Shown in pieces: positions 43,664 through 55,652 of a stretch of DNA of 64,000 bases. Origin of the DNA: Blepharisma japonicum (lineage: Eukaryota; Ciliophora; Heterotrichea; Heterotrichida; Blepharismidae); contig CATKHK010000104.1 in assembly GCA_949751835.1 (NCBI GenBank), positions 1 to 64,000 on the forward strand. Direction: 5' to 3'. The notes beneath the pieces are model-generated. The model had not been told where the DNA came from, did no database searches, and saw only the letters and a program-made list of their open reading frames with translations. Positions within the stretch are counted from its first letter, which is position 1. Each line of letters starts with the position of its first letter. A program made the translations under genes and the position numbers.

Positions 43664-46333
43664 ATGAGCAGGCCAGAGAAAAAGTCTTTAACTCGACATG
43701 ACTGTATCAACTCATACAAATCACAGCCAAGAAGACCCCCAAAATCTCCAGAGCAAGTCTTTGGGCTTATTCCCGAAACTTCTTTTACTAAGCATCAATT
43801 TACTCCTCGAAGAATTGAATGAATTCGTAACTATAACCTTTATGCTTCTTTTGATGAAAAATCTCTCTATTTATTCGACAGTTCTGGAACCCTAAAAAAT
43901 AGTTGCACTTTCTTTGATATTTTACGAGTCCACGCATGCTGTTGTTTTACTTATATTGAGCCTTATCACGTTTTTGTTGTAATCAGCACAGATTTCAGGC
44001 TATTTTTGCTATCTGATTTATTTGAAATATGAAGAATGGAAACTCTGGGCCCAGGAAGAATTCAGCATGTCACATATATTCATTCCTTAAATCATCTAAT
44101 TTTGTGCGGAATTTCTAATATAACAGTTATGAAGCTTATATGTGAGAGCAAATATGATATAGAAAAAGGGCTCTTATTAGACCCTGGTGGTGGATTTGTA
44201 AATTTTGAGATAGAGTTAATCAAAAGCATTGACTTACAGATGAATTGGATGAAAGGAATGAGAATTGATAAAAAATATGATAGGCTTTCTGTCTGAAGTG
44301 AAAGCTCAATTGCTGTACTCAGTTTAGGAACTTATGACCTACAAAATCAAGCTGATGATTTATGCCCTGGAACATTGATTACAGACACTTTATATTGCCC
44401 GCCACAAGGATACTGCGTATGTGCCACAAGCGAAGGCCAAATTTTCGTGTATAAATTAGGGTCAAGATCAAAGCCAATCCATACCTTTGACGGGCATAAT
44501 CGGTCAATTTTAGCCTTAGCTGCTCATTCAAATCCTAATTTATTTTTAAGTGCATCTATAGACTGCACTATGAAGATATGGAGTATTGAGCATTTTCATT
44601 TAATTTACACTTTTAAAACTCATCCAAGCCCTGTAAGTCCTATTAATTTTATAACTTTTATTGACTCAAACACTTTAGCAACTTACACTGGAAATAAATT
44701 AAGCATTTCCAGGATAAATCTTGTAGGAGATTTTTTTGCGATATCAAAAAGTGCAGTAAAAGAAATTAAGTGAATAAACAAACTTATAGGAGTTTTAAGT
44801 GAAGACAATAGTGTGATTTTATATGATTTGACTGGAAAGCTAGTAACCACGATTTATCCTCCGCCAACAGCTAATGATGTAAAAGAGATGTTTTATATAA
44901 AAGAAATTGATAGGGTCCTTTTATTGCTTTTTTCAGGCTCAATGTGCATTTTTCGATATGAAGGAGAAACAGGGCTGCTAGAAAAAATTATTTACACTGG
45001 AGATATAAAAGATTCTGAAAATCGAGCTGTCCTAGCTCCAGTTAAAGCTTTTAAAACTTTGAACGTGAAACCTCCACACTATGACTGTGAGCTCTCAATT
45101 AAAAAAAAATTAAAAGACGATCTCGATTTTTTTGAATCCCATAAAGCTAAAAATCCTCATAAGTTTGCAGCAATGTCAGTTGGGAAAGGAGCTTTGCTAT
45201 TTATGCAGATTGAAAATCTGGATTCTATATATGGAAGATATATTCTCCATAGAGAAGTTATATTAATGATAGAAGAACTTCCTGGGTATTTAATTACTTT
45301 ATGTGCCGGTAATATTTTATTAATTTCATTTTTCAATGAAAGTCAGTTACAAAAAGCAAGGAAAATCGATATACGAAGAAACTTGAGCACATTTAAGGCT
45401 TTATCACCATCAAAAATATTTTTAGGCTTTGAATCAGGGCAATCTGAGCTGCTTCGAATAGAAAATAAAAATCTTTATAGGCTGACAAATAAAGTCCCAG
45501 ATGCAGACTCTGCAGTCTTGTCAATTGATCTCAATGAAGATTTTCAATTTTTTTTAACAGCAGCCAATAATCAAAAAATTCGTTTATGAAATTTCAGCAA
45601 CCAATTAATTCAAGAAATAACTTTTCCACAACGTGTAAAATCTTTACTATTTCTTGATCAAAAAACTTTATTAGCAGCAACTGGATCAGTAATTTCTAAA
45701 GTAAATCTTTGTAACTACAATCTATTTACCGAGGATGAAGAGGAAGAAATTCTTCCAGAGGATTATTTTAAAGACTCAAACAATGAAATAATAAAGAAAA
45801 CAGAAAGTGGAAGCGAAGAGGGGTCATCAGATGATTTTGAATTAAATATAGACAATGAGTTATCCAGAAGAGAGTCTAATTATTTCCAAGAAGAGCATGC
45901 AGTCACCCCAGAATATTGAAATAAAGTCCTTAATTCTTATCACAATACTGCTAAAAGTTTTAATCCAAAAATGCGTGATAAATCAGAAAAAAGGTCATTT
46001 AAGAAGAAACCCACAAATAAGAGAAAAACCAAAAAAAATAATATAAGATCGCTATCCAGGCCAAGAATCCAGAAAAGACCGCCATCACCATTGTCAATAG
46101 CGATCCAAGAAGGGTATAAAGAAGTCATCTCTCAAAAATTACCTTTAATATATGAGCGAAGAAGATTCGAGCCACAAAATTTGCTGACCAGAAGACAGCT
46201 GACTGAAGAAAAAATCGTTACCAATGTGAAAAGATATGGAGATCCTGCAGATCGAGTGGACCACACCGGACTTTGCGTAATTGATGAAGCCTTATACTTC
46301 CAAGAAATAGAGAAACTCAGGGCAAAGAGATAA
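43664..46333 (+). CDS. WD40-repeat protein with basic tail (889 aa)
   Basis: One frame from ATG 43664 to TAA 46333 with six TGA codons as Trp. Clear WD40 blades include LNHLILCGISNITVMKL, GYCVCATSEGQIFVYKL, HNRSILALAAHSNPNLFLSA followed by SIDCTMKIWSIEHFHLIYTF, and SIDLNEDFQFFLTAANNQKIRLWNF. The region IELIKSIDLQMNWMKGMRIDKKYDRLSVWS precedes a blade and resembles the domain junction of large ciliary WD40 proteins (WDR64/WDR87-like). The tail is first acidic (FTEDEEEEILPED), then very basic. Function unknown; a cilium or cortex scaffold is likely. Its stop is only 14 bp from the next start codon. Confidence 0.85.
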
Positions 46334-46347
46334 ATTTTTTAATAAAT

Positions 46348-48459
46348 ATGTCAAGAGTAAAAATAATTCCTTTATTAACTGAATGTCCTACAGTTCCTAC
46401 CGAAAACTATGACGCAGACGCACAATATTCAGGCGAAATTTCAATGAAAAACAGATCTCCTATGAACCAAAGCTGGTTTAAAAATCCCAGCTTTACTCAG
46501 ACAAATTCCTGTTTTACCCCATGAAACTCTTCACATGCGAAGAAGCTGTGACAAAGAGCATTTTTCATCATAAGAATACAGCGAATTCTAGAAAAATTCA
46601 AAAGAGAACTTATGCTTTTTGGCACCTCAAACGAAGTTTTCGATCAAGACAAAAAATTCAAACAGAACCTTGATTCAATTCTTCAGAAAAAAGTTGATAA
46701 AGAAGAGGATTTTAGGGTGAAAAAATGAGATCGCGACGAAAAATTTATTCCGTGGTATATAATAGATCCTGATGGAAAATTTAAAAAGTCATGAGACACG
46801 ATTTTAACTATATTTTTGCTTTATACGGCTATAGTTATGCCTTTTAGACTTGCATTTTCAGAATTAAAATTTTTCGATGTATGAACTACTCTAGAAATTG
46901 TGATTGATTTATTATTTATAATTGATATGTGTTTTAGCTTTATAAGTGGAGTTCATAGCTATGAAGGAACTCTACATGCAGATATAAAATATATAATATG
47001 ACATTACTTAAAAACTTGGTTTATTATTGATGCTATTTCTAGTGTTCCTTATACATTAATTGATTATTGAATGGGTGGAGGTGGAAACACAACTCGCTCT
47101 AACAGTCTCACTAAGTTATTAAGAATTCCCCGACTTTACAAGCTTTTACGAGTCATAAGAATTGCCAAAGCTTTAAAACACTACAAAAAACATGATTTTG
47201 CTGACAAAATCCAAGATATGATGCAGTTAAATTCTCGATTTTATAAGCTTTTAACATTTTTGGTCTCAGTCTGTCTATGTGTACACATAATGGGCTGCTT
47301 ATGGTTTTTTGTGGCGAAAATAAATGATTTTGATCCTGATACGTGGGTGACTAGATGCGGATATATTGATAAGACTGTAGCAGAAAAATATATAGCTAGT
47401 ATCTATTGGGCTATGACAACAGTAACTACAGTAGGATATGGAGACATTGCAGCTAAAACAGAATTAGAACAGTTGTTAGCTATGGTTTGGATGCTGATAG
47501 GGATAGGGTTCTATTCTTTTACTATAGGTGCGCTGTCTTCATTTTTATCAGAAATCGATACAAAGGAATCAATTTTAGCAGCGAAGTTAGCAGCAATCCA
47601 TGAATTTGCAAATGAAACTGGGATTTCAGCAGAAAACAAATCTAAAATAAGAGAAATCGTTAAATACAACACAAATAAAGTAGGGACTGTGTGAAGTGAT
47701 AAGCACTCCCTTTTTAAAGAGCTCCCAAAATCCCTACGATATGAAGTCAGTGCTACCATGTACAATGGGATTGTCAAAGACCTAATTTTCTTTAGAGACC
47801 AAGATCCTTCTTTTATTATCTCAATGATGCCGCTACTAAAACCTTTGCAGCAAAAAGATATGGACTTTTTATATACAGAAGGCACTTTTCCAGACGAAGT
47901 TTTCTTTATTATAAAAGGTAGAGTAAATCTTGTATTAGAAGAAAATGGAATTTGCTATAAATCATTTCTTAAAGGCTCATATGTTGGAGAAATCGAAATC
48001 CTCACGAAACGGTCTATGAGAGACAATAATGCCCAGGCTGCTGGGCTATCAGAATTTTTGGTCATTTCTAGGCATGATTTTCTTAAAATTTTAAAAGACT
48101 TTCCTGACCAGCAGAAAAAGGTAACAAAAATCGCCAAAGAACGATGACTGAGGAACTCAAAAGCAAAAGAAGAAATATCTGCACTTATCAGCCTCGGCAG
48201 AACAGAAGGAATACCTCGACATCTTGAAAACAAAGAGCACTTTAACCACAGAAAATCGCGACGAGTTTCTACTGTAGTAGTTCGTGATCGTCTTGGGATG
48301 TTTGAAGACACGGTTCAGGCGAATAGTGATTCTTTTAATCACTTAAAGTCAAGGATTTCTTCAATTGAAAACGGCGTCAATAGCCTTTTAAAGTCACTAA
48401 AACCTACAAAACAGAAAATGAAAACGGCACTAGGTGTAATTTCTATGAAATATACATAA
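46348..48459 (+). CDS. Cyclic-nucleotide-binding, voltage-gated-like K+ channel (703 aa)
   Basis: CNG/HCN/EAG-type channel. Nine TGA codons are read as Trp, most at aromatic positions in membrane helices. After a ~150-residue cytosolic start come S1 (WDTILTIFLLYTAIVMPFRLAF), S2-S3 (IVIDLLFIIDMCFSFISG, WFIIDAISSVPYTLI), a basic S4 (LLRIPRLYKLLRVIRIAKAL), S5, and the pore with the K+-selective filter TTVGYGD (residues 360-366). A C-linker and cyclic-nucleotide-binding domain follow (about 470-600; EVFFIIKGRVNLVLEENG, GSYVGEIEIL). The arginine that usually contacts the nucleotide phosphate is not clear in the phosphate-binding cassette, so ligand binding is uncertain. Confidence 0.94.
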
Positions 48460-48481
48460 CAATTTTACCATGAAAGTTTAT

Positions 48482-49138
48482 TTAGCTCATCTGCATTTGG
48501 TTATAAAGCTCGTCTAAATCGTTCGCTGCACTTACCTGCTGAGCAGGCACAGGCTCTCTTTGAATGACGTTATTTCTGGTCTGCAGATTTGGCCCAGCTT
48601 GTGCCTCAAGCATGTCTTTTTCGTATTCTTTGGCTTCTAACTGGTCAAGTTCGTCCATAAGCTCATCTTCATCAATTGTCGACATAAATCCAACTGGCTG
48701 AGATATAGCTTCATTAATCTCCTGCAGTAAATCCTGCTGTTCTTCCATATCATCTTTTAGCTTGTCGACGTCTTCAATTTTTATTTCCCCATGGACGTCT
48801 TTTAAGACTTGGTTACCCGTTTTCAGTGAGTCAAAAATGTTTTTGTTCATGCTTGCTCCTTCAATGGCGAACAGTTGCTGTTCCAAGTTCATACGGGATC
48901 CTTCAAGTTTGGCTACCTCACTTTCGTACATTTTTTTGCGCTTGAGACAAATTAAGGCTCCGCTTCGATCACCAAGTTTTTTCCTTTGAAGAGCTTGCTG
49001 GAGCTCGTTCTGAGCTTTGTTTTGAAGTAGATTTCCTCGCTTATCAATATCTTCGAGGGTTTTACGGAGTCCTTCCATTGTTTTGAGGACTTCTTCTTGG
49101 CTCATTTGCTTTTTCTTTTTCTTGCCAAATAGACGCAT
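48482..49138 (-). CDS. CHMP4: ESCRT-III subunit CHMP4/Snf7/Vps32 (218 aa)
   Basis: Main filament-forming subunit of ESCRT-III, which constricts membranes in endosomes, cytokinesis and repair. The start MRLFGKKKKK is the basic membrane-binding tip. Helix 1-2 text includes LRKTLEDIDKRGNLLQNKAQNELQQALQRKKLGDRSGALICLKRKKMYE, as in Snf7. The acidic C-terminal half (DELMDELDQLEAKEYEKDM) and the final DLDELYNQM, a MIM-like helix, complete the protein. All Trp/Cys codons are standard. It converges on the channel gene with a 22-bp gap. Confidence 0.96.
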   Translation of the reverse strand: MRLFGKKKKKQMSQEEVLKTMEGLRKTLEDIDKRGNLLQNKAQNELQQALQRKKLGDRSGALICLKRKKMYESEVAKLEGSRMNLEQQLFAIEGASMNKNIFDSLKTGNQVLKDVHGEIKIEDVDKLKDDMEEQQDLLQEINEAISQPVGFMSTIDEDELMDELDQLEAKEYEKDMLEAQAGPNLQTRNNVIQREPVPAQQVSAANDLDELYNQMQMS

Positions 49139-49568
49139 TTTTATTATAAAGGCTTAAGAAAATGTGAAACTTTGAGGTAATCAAATAACTTTAAATGGAC
49201 TTGAAGGATTATTTGGAATTTATTAGGAAAAAATATTAAAATAAGAAAGAGTTGCGAAATAAAGTGGCGTTTCAAGAAAAGGAGTGATCAGACAGAGAAG
49301 GAAATTTTGAATCCATTGCATTTTTTGCAAGTTTTGTAATATGATAAAGTGTAGAAGAATCATGGAATTATAAATTGAGTATCTTTTATTTCAAATTTGA
49401 ATATAAATAAAGCAATTCAGGTTTGGTGTTTTATCCCAGACTTTTTATTATCAAATAATAATTACATGAATGAAAAACACCAAGTTAGAGATATTTTAAT
49501 GATTGCAGGCTGCCTAGTGCTAAAAAGTGAGCCTACTTGAAAATATTGTAATTTTTTATTTAAATATT
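49139..49568. other. AT-rich divergent intergenic region, no gene seen
   Basis: About 430 bp between the divergent CHMP4 and DHHC genes; no supported frame. Confidence 0.5.
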
Positions 49569-50600
49569 ATGAAAAGAAATGGATTTTGCAAACCATATCA
49601 TAAACACCAAATCATAGCGTGAATTGTGCTTGCAATTATTTCCATATTATTCAGCATTTTAGTCCTCCCATCCTTTGCAGATACTAACAGCGTGATTTTT
49701 TGCTGTTTATTTGCAATGTCCCTTGCCTCTGTTTTAATATTTGGGTTTATATGTACATATTTAGACCCAAGCGATCCTGCATTAAAAGAAATCGACGCTA
49801 CAAGCCAGTCAAAGCCTGAATCAGCCAAAAATAACAAAAAATACCCTAAAATTTGCAAAATCTGCGATAAATATGTAAGTGGGAACAGTAAGCACTGCCG
49901 GCGTTGTCAAAGGTGTGTAAATAATTTTGACCATCACTGTACTTGAGTTAACAACTGTATCGGTGACGTAAATTATAGAGTATTTTTCAATCTAATCTTA
50001 TGTGTACAAATTTTAGTCGTCACAATTATCTCAGCAAGTTCCATTGTTTGCCAACAAACAGTGACTTCAAGCGAAAACTCCAAAAGAATTGAAGAAAAAT
50101 TGCAATTGACTGAACAGTCAATGTATTTTTACTTTTCTGTCGTCGTTCTAATCATAATTCTTTGTGGAATTGTAGGAGTATGCAATGGGCAGCTGATTTT
50201 ATTTCATATTTGGCTTAAGTTCAAGAATATGACTACATATGAATATATCTTAATGAGAAGACGAGACGTAAACAAATACAAAGTTTCTGAGATCAACTTA
50301 AGCCATCAGCAGAATAATTCAGAAGAAGTTCAATTAGAAGAATTATACGAGCCGTATATAGAAAATCCCGATTATAACTTAGACATGACAAGAACACAAG
50401 AAAAATCTGGCTACAGCAAGAGGATAATGCCTATTGACAACTCTTTTGAAATCCCTTCAATTTCAAGAGATCTCAAAGAAGACGATAAAGAGCTCGAAAA
50501 CCCTCCTTCAGTCAGCGACATGAATACTCCAAGAAATGAGCTAAACCGAAAATGGGAAGAAATAGGGAATGACAATGATCCCCACAGCAACTCCTTTTAA
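49569..50600 (+). CDS. DHHC-type protein S-palmitoyltransferase (343 aa)
   Basis: Four-pass enzyme that attaches palmitate to cysteines. The cysteine-rich domain reads CKICDKYVSGNSKHCRRCQRC, then VNNFDHHCTWVNNCIG, with the catalytic DHHC at about residues 121-124. The Trp of CTW is encoded by TGA, a strong sign of the code change, and a second TGA codes for the Trp before the first helix (IIAWIVLAIISI). Two helices flank the domain on each side. The C-terminal ~150 residues are polar and acidic. It may act on proteins such as the Cys-tailed products of this window (inference). Confidence 0.95.
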
Positions 50601-50678
50601 TGTATTCTAATATTTTCAAATTAGCCATTTTTTGTTATTAAAGCTTGTTATTTTTATTGATAATTAAGAACTTCTTAA

Positions 50679-51620
50679 ATGACGACTCGATATAAGCTCT
50701 ATGAAAAGCTACTAGACCACTACATAGAACCTTCGCTCAACACAAACCTTCCTATGATTTCTAACACAGCAACCAGCCTTATTAGGTACCACCAAAAAAC
50801 TGAGTCAGATCTCATAAACTATGATTTTAATAGTTTCCTGAATCCTTATGAGGAAAAGAAATTCTTAATCCCTACATCAGAAGAAGTTTATCAGCAGCTT
50901 TCTTATAATCCAGTAGAGCTGCCACCAGAATACCCCAACATGGGAAGTTTTAGAGGGCTTATTAATGATAAACAAGCAAAAGTAAAAGATGAAGACATCC
51001 AAAAGCATCTTCCTGTAACCTTTACCACACTCGAAAACTGATGAGAATACGAAGATTTTGTAAGATTTCCTCCTTATATGGACCATTACCGTATGAGAAT
51101 GCGCGAGTGGCACCGATATGTTTTACAATCCAAAGTCGAAATCCAGCTATATGACCCTTTATGAAGCGTAAACCCAAAAGATCCAAATTATGACTATTAT
51201 ATGTTTTATTTTTCAACAGCTCTTAAAAAATATAAGAAATGGGAAGTACAAATCCCTACACATGTGCTTTATGAACGAAGCAGGAAATTGATTTATATTC
51301 TGTTTTTGATCATGCTGGCAGGATTTCACACTTATGATTATACTTGGAAGAGGACCAGATATTCAAGAATGCGTCTAAATATGGATTGGTGGGTTCAGGA
51401 CTGGAAAGGATTTTATAAGTACACTTCAATTAATAGCCCTCTAGGGTATTGGGGATCATTTCTTGACTTTCGTTTTCTTACAAGGCCTTTCTTTATCTTT
51501 ATTTATGGGCCAGATTATGTTGAGTTGATGGATAAGCAAATTAATCGAATAAGAGCAGCTTCAGTTGACGACTTAGAAAAGATGGTTGATGAAGAAGCAA
51601 AGAATTTCCCTATACTTTAA
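50679..51620 (+). CDS. Aromatic-rich single-pass membrane protein, possible mitochondrial complex subunit (313 aa)
   Basis: The frame from ATG 50679 to TAA 51620 needs three TGA codons as Trp, two of them adjacent (ENWWEYEDF). It is rich in Tyr, Trp, Phe and Pro, with one clear membrane helix near residues 205-220 (LIYILFLIMLAGFH) preceded by an Arg/Lys-rich segment. The C-terminal half (RLNMDWWVQDWKGFYKYTSINSPLGYWGSFLDFRFL) has a compact aromatic pattern. The style is like lineage-specific subunits of ciliate mitochondrial complexes, as for the protein at 40191; this is inference and no family was recognised. Confidence 0.78.
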
Positions 51621-51670
51621 TACACATAAATAGTAATTTTTAGATAATTTGCTAGTAGATCCATTTATAA

Positions 51671-53476
51671 ATGCAGTTATCTGAAGTCGATGTCTTTAAA
51701 TCAGTTGAAAAATTACCAAAGATTATTTCAGGGAAAGAAAGCTATAAGATCCTTTACAAAGTGTGGAGTGGCTATACAAAATTCATCAGAAGCAACATAA
51801 GCAAAGGATTAAATGTAAGCTGTGAATTTGGTCGCTTTATTTCTTCAGAGTCAATAGGAGCTATCTACCTTCCTTCACCTAAATTTATCACTGCAGGAAA
51901 CTTCACATACAAAAACTTAGACTTATTTTCTAATGAAAGAAAAGATAAACGATTGGATCAACATATTAGTTATTCTGCGATTGCCTATGTATGTGATCTC
52001 AATAGAGATCAAGCCCAAAAGTTCATACAAGAAATAGTGGCACATATATTAGAACTCATTAAGCAAGGCAATTCAATCAAGCTTAATTTTAAAATTGGGA
52101 TTATGACACTGAGGGATGGGTTGCTTGACTGAAAACCTATCGTTGAAAGAAAAAATAAATCAAATTCCTTAATAGAGAGCTCAACTAGCAGAGAAAGCTC
52201 AGTTTTGACACCTAGGAGCAGCCGCTGCACTAATATTAGACTAGGCTCTCTATCAGTGCATCCTTCAAACCCTAACCCTATTTATCAAGGCCCTTCAAAG
52301 AATTTAAATAATTATTATAGAGGCTTAAGTTATAAACCTCAAAATTCAGTCCCTTTACCATGTGCATTTTACACAGGAAAAATTCACCCTTTATTCGATT
52401 TTCGAACAAAATATACAAGGAGACAAGCCTGCGATCTCGCAATTTCTCCTCAAGATCTACTAGATATTCATAGAGAACAAATCAAAGAAAAAGCTAAAAA
52501 ATTAAAGGAAACTAAAGATATTAAACAAAGAGAGGAAGATGGGTATATAAAGACAGTGGTTGATCAGATGAAAAAGGATAGAGAAGACAAAGAGTACAGC
52601 GAATATATAAAAAAATCAATGTTTTTAGAAGAAAATGACAGCTTAATTGAAAGGAAAAAGGCAAGAAAAAAGCAGATAACGAAAGAAAAACATGAAGAAG
52701 CTTATGATTATTTTCCGTTTACGCATGGAGATCAAATAGAAGCACAACAGAAAATACTTAATTTAGCGCTTAGAGAGGATTTAAAAAAGCATACAGATAC
52801 CTTAAATTCTACATTTGCAGCCTTTTCATCTCCTCAGCCACCAAAAGTGAGAGTTGATGTTCCAAGATTTATGATTGCTGATGAATATTCTCCAAGGGTT
52901 TTAAAAAATTATGAAAAAGATTTAGCTATGGAAAATGCTTTGGAGAGGTATGAACAAGAATTAATCGAAAAAGAAAAAAATAATGAAAAATTGATGAAAG
53001 AAAGGCTGGAGCAAGAAATTATTGATAAAAAGTATCAAGAGGACGCAGAAATGAAGCACAGGAAAAATCTGGAAAAATATAGGGAAAAATTAGAAGAGCA
53101 AATATCTGAGAAAATTGACAAAAAACAGAAAGAAAAAGTAGAGAAAATGTCGCCAGTAAAGACACATTTTGGGCCTGAAGAAAGCAAAGAAGACATAGAG
53201 AATGAAATAAAAATGAAAATGGATAGGGAAAGAGAAAATAAAGAGTATGTTGCAAGACAGATGATGGAAAAGTTAGAAGAAAAAAAACAGTTCAAGGAAA
53301 GAGATAGAGAAGAGGATTACATGATCAGCAAAAATGTAGAAAAAATTTTGTGTGAAGAAGATGATAAAAATAAAGAAAAAATAAAGAAAGGGAAAGATTT
53401 GAATAAAGATGTATGGCTTAAGCAAATGAAATTGAAGGAGCTTGAAAAGTCTTTAGATGCTGGTGCTGGATTTTAA
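51671..53476 (+). CDS. CCDC81-like (HU-fold) coiled-coil protein (601 aa)
   Basis: Residues 1 to about 155 resemble the paired HU-like domain of CCDC81: VEKLPKIISGKESYKILYKVWSGYTKFIRSNISKGLNVSCEFGRF, and LNRDQAQKFIQEIVAHILELIKQGNSIKLNFKIGIMTLRDG. One TGA at 52130-52132 is the Trp in LLDWKPIVE. A Ser-rich linker (SSTSRESSVLTPRSS) leads to a long charged coiled coil (from about residue 250 to 590) typical of centrosome and basal-body proteins. CCDC81 homologs occur at centrosomes and in ciliates. The telomere-like aaccctaaccct at 52269-52280 is simply part of this coding frame. Confidence 0.82.
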
Positions 53477-53502
53477 AGCTAGTGTTTATTTAAAACAATT
53501 TA

Positions 53503-55524
53503 TTATTCTAAGTCTATACTTGATGATTCTAAATAAAAGAATTCATTTGGATCAAAGCTGGAAGAGCTTTTTGACATGCCCAACGATGATTCTGTCTTTT
53601 TAACTATTTTTTCAGTGTCTTCTTTATTTATAATTCCGTATTCCTTTTTCAGGCTTGATATTTCTTCATTTAGATTTATGATTCTGTTTTTAACTTTTTT
53701 CTTTTTAATTATTTTCATTAAGTCTTCTTGTCTGCTTTCTAAATCCTTTACTTTTTGAATAAGTTTCTTTTTTGATGCTATTAATTCTTTTAGTTTTAAT
53801 TTCATTTTTTTTCTTTCTTCTTCTTTTTCGATATATTTAGTTCTTAAAACTTCTAATTGCATTTTTAATTTTTCATATTTATTTTTCATTTTTAGTTGTT
53901 TTTCATCTGAACCACTTTCAGAAGGGATTTTGGACTTTATATTATCAAGCTCCTGCTTGAATAAGTTGAATTTATTTAATAAATCTTTATGTTTTTTCTT
54001 TAATTTTGAGTATTTCATATCATTCGCAGCTGATTTTTTCTCGTAATTACTATTTTCATCTTGATATTTTTTTATATTTTTTGAGGCTTCAGATAGTCTT
54101 TTTTTTAATTTTTTGAAATCAAATAGCTGGGAACTAAAATAATTCGGATAAGGAGCAATCGTAATTGATTCGAAAACATCAGAAAAAATAGAGAATACTG
54201 GAGTTTTTTCAAGTGAAAGAGCCGAAATGTTGGGCTTTGATGCTAAAACTTGTATAGAAAAATTGCCGATTCTTACTCTTTTTTGCTTTAATATATTAGA
54301 AAGCCTAATCATCACAACCACAGCTATTATTTTTGGTCTAATTTTTGATAATTTTTGTTTTTTTGAATAAGGCAATGCAACTTTTTTCGGCTCTTTTGCA
54401 AATTGATATGCAACTTTTTGGATGTCCTTAATATATTCTTTATAAGAACTTATCAAACTCTGCAAATTTTTGAATTTTGATATAAGAGAAACAATAATTC
54501 TGCAAGCCATCGCAATATAAACTCTTGCGTTCTCTAATTTTTTATTTGTAAGTGTATTTTGTTCTGTTATATTTTTTATTTGATTTCTTGCTTCATCCAT
54601 TTTTGCCTCGAATTCTTTAATTTTTTCATTGATATAATTATATTCCTCTGCTTTATTTTCAATTTCTTTTTTTAACTTATCATTTTCCTCATTAATTTCT
54701 CTAACTCTGTCAACATATTCAGTCAAAAATTTTGTCCTTTCATATCTTTCTTTTTCTGCAGTCATTTTCATACTTGCATTTTGTGAAATATAATCTCTTC
54801 TCTCCTTAAGAATATTTAATGTGAAATTCTTCAAATCTGACAAAACATCCACAAGCAAATTTCCTTGTTTTTGCCTTACAAACCCTTCTTTTTGAAACTC
54901 TTGCAATAAAAACTGCATAGATCCTTTACAATTTTCATTGATTTCTTGTGAATTTTCTAGTTCTTTCTTTAACTTTGAGCATTCCTCAATACAAAGATTA
55001 AGCGAAAAATCATTTTTAACAGGCACTTCTACTATAATTTGTTTTTTACTTTCATCTTGGACATTTCATGTTAGCTTTTGCATTTCAGTTTTGAGTTGCT
55101 TCAGGTTTTCTTCAATTTCAGCTCGTGATTTCATGAATTTTTCTTCTTGAGTTGCTAGTCTATCTGAAGCTTCTTTTCTTACCTTAGCCAAAGAATTTAC
55201 AAGATTTTTCATCGAGCTCTCCATATCAAAAATCGTCTCAGTTCTCGGGATTTGTGGAATTGTTGATAATTCCAAAGAAAAACTTGTAAAAAAATAGTCC
55301 TCTATTCATCTGGAAAGATCATCAATATAAGTGGTATAAGCTTGAATATCTTGCAATAATGAAATTTTCTTATGAAGACCTTTAAGCTTTTTGGAGATTT
55401 TTTTGTTAGTTTCATACCTAGCTGATGGTAAAGTTGATGATGGAGAAACTGATATCTTCGTTCTTACAGAATTCATATGAAAATCTCTATCAGTTGCACA
55501 AGGCTCCTTAAATTTTAAATCCAT
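53503..55524 (-). CDS. Long coiled-coil protein of unknown function (673 aa)
   Basis: Continuous from ATG 55524 to the stop at 53503 with two TGA codons as Trp (DLSRWIEDY and KLTWNVQD). Two long charged coiled-coil regions (about residues 100-370 and 440-640) surround a shorter, more hydrophobic part (VRIGNFSIQVLASKPNISALSLEKTPVFSIFSDVFESITI). The N-terminus is Ser/Thr-rich. It ends SSFDPNEFFYLESSSIDLE, acidic and aromatic. No family can be named from such composition. It converges on the CCDC81-like gene with a 26-bp gap. Confidence 0.82.
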
Positions 55525-55652
55525 TATATTGTCATTTCCTGTTTAATTTAGATGAGATATTATGATATTAAATTAACCGAATTTATTTGGTTTTCATTGT
55601 TTTTATTGGTTGATATCTCTATATAAGGACTATATACTGATCTTTAGGTAAT

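Noticed and set aside
52269-52280. Telomere-like AACCCTAACCCT
   Set aside because: Only two units, and they encode SNPNP in frame within the CCDC81-like gene.
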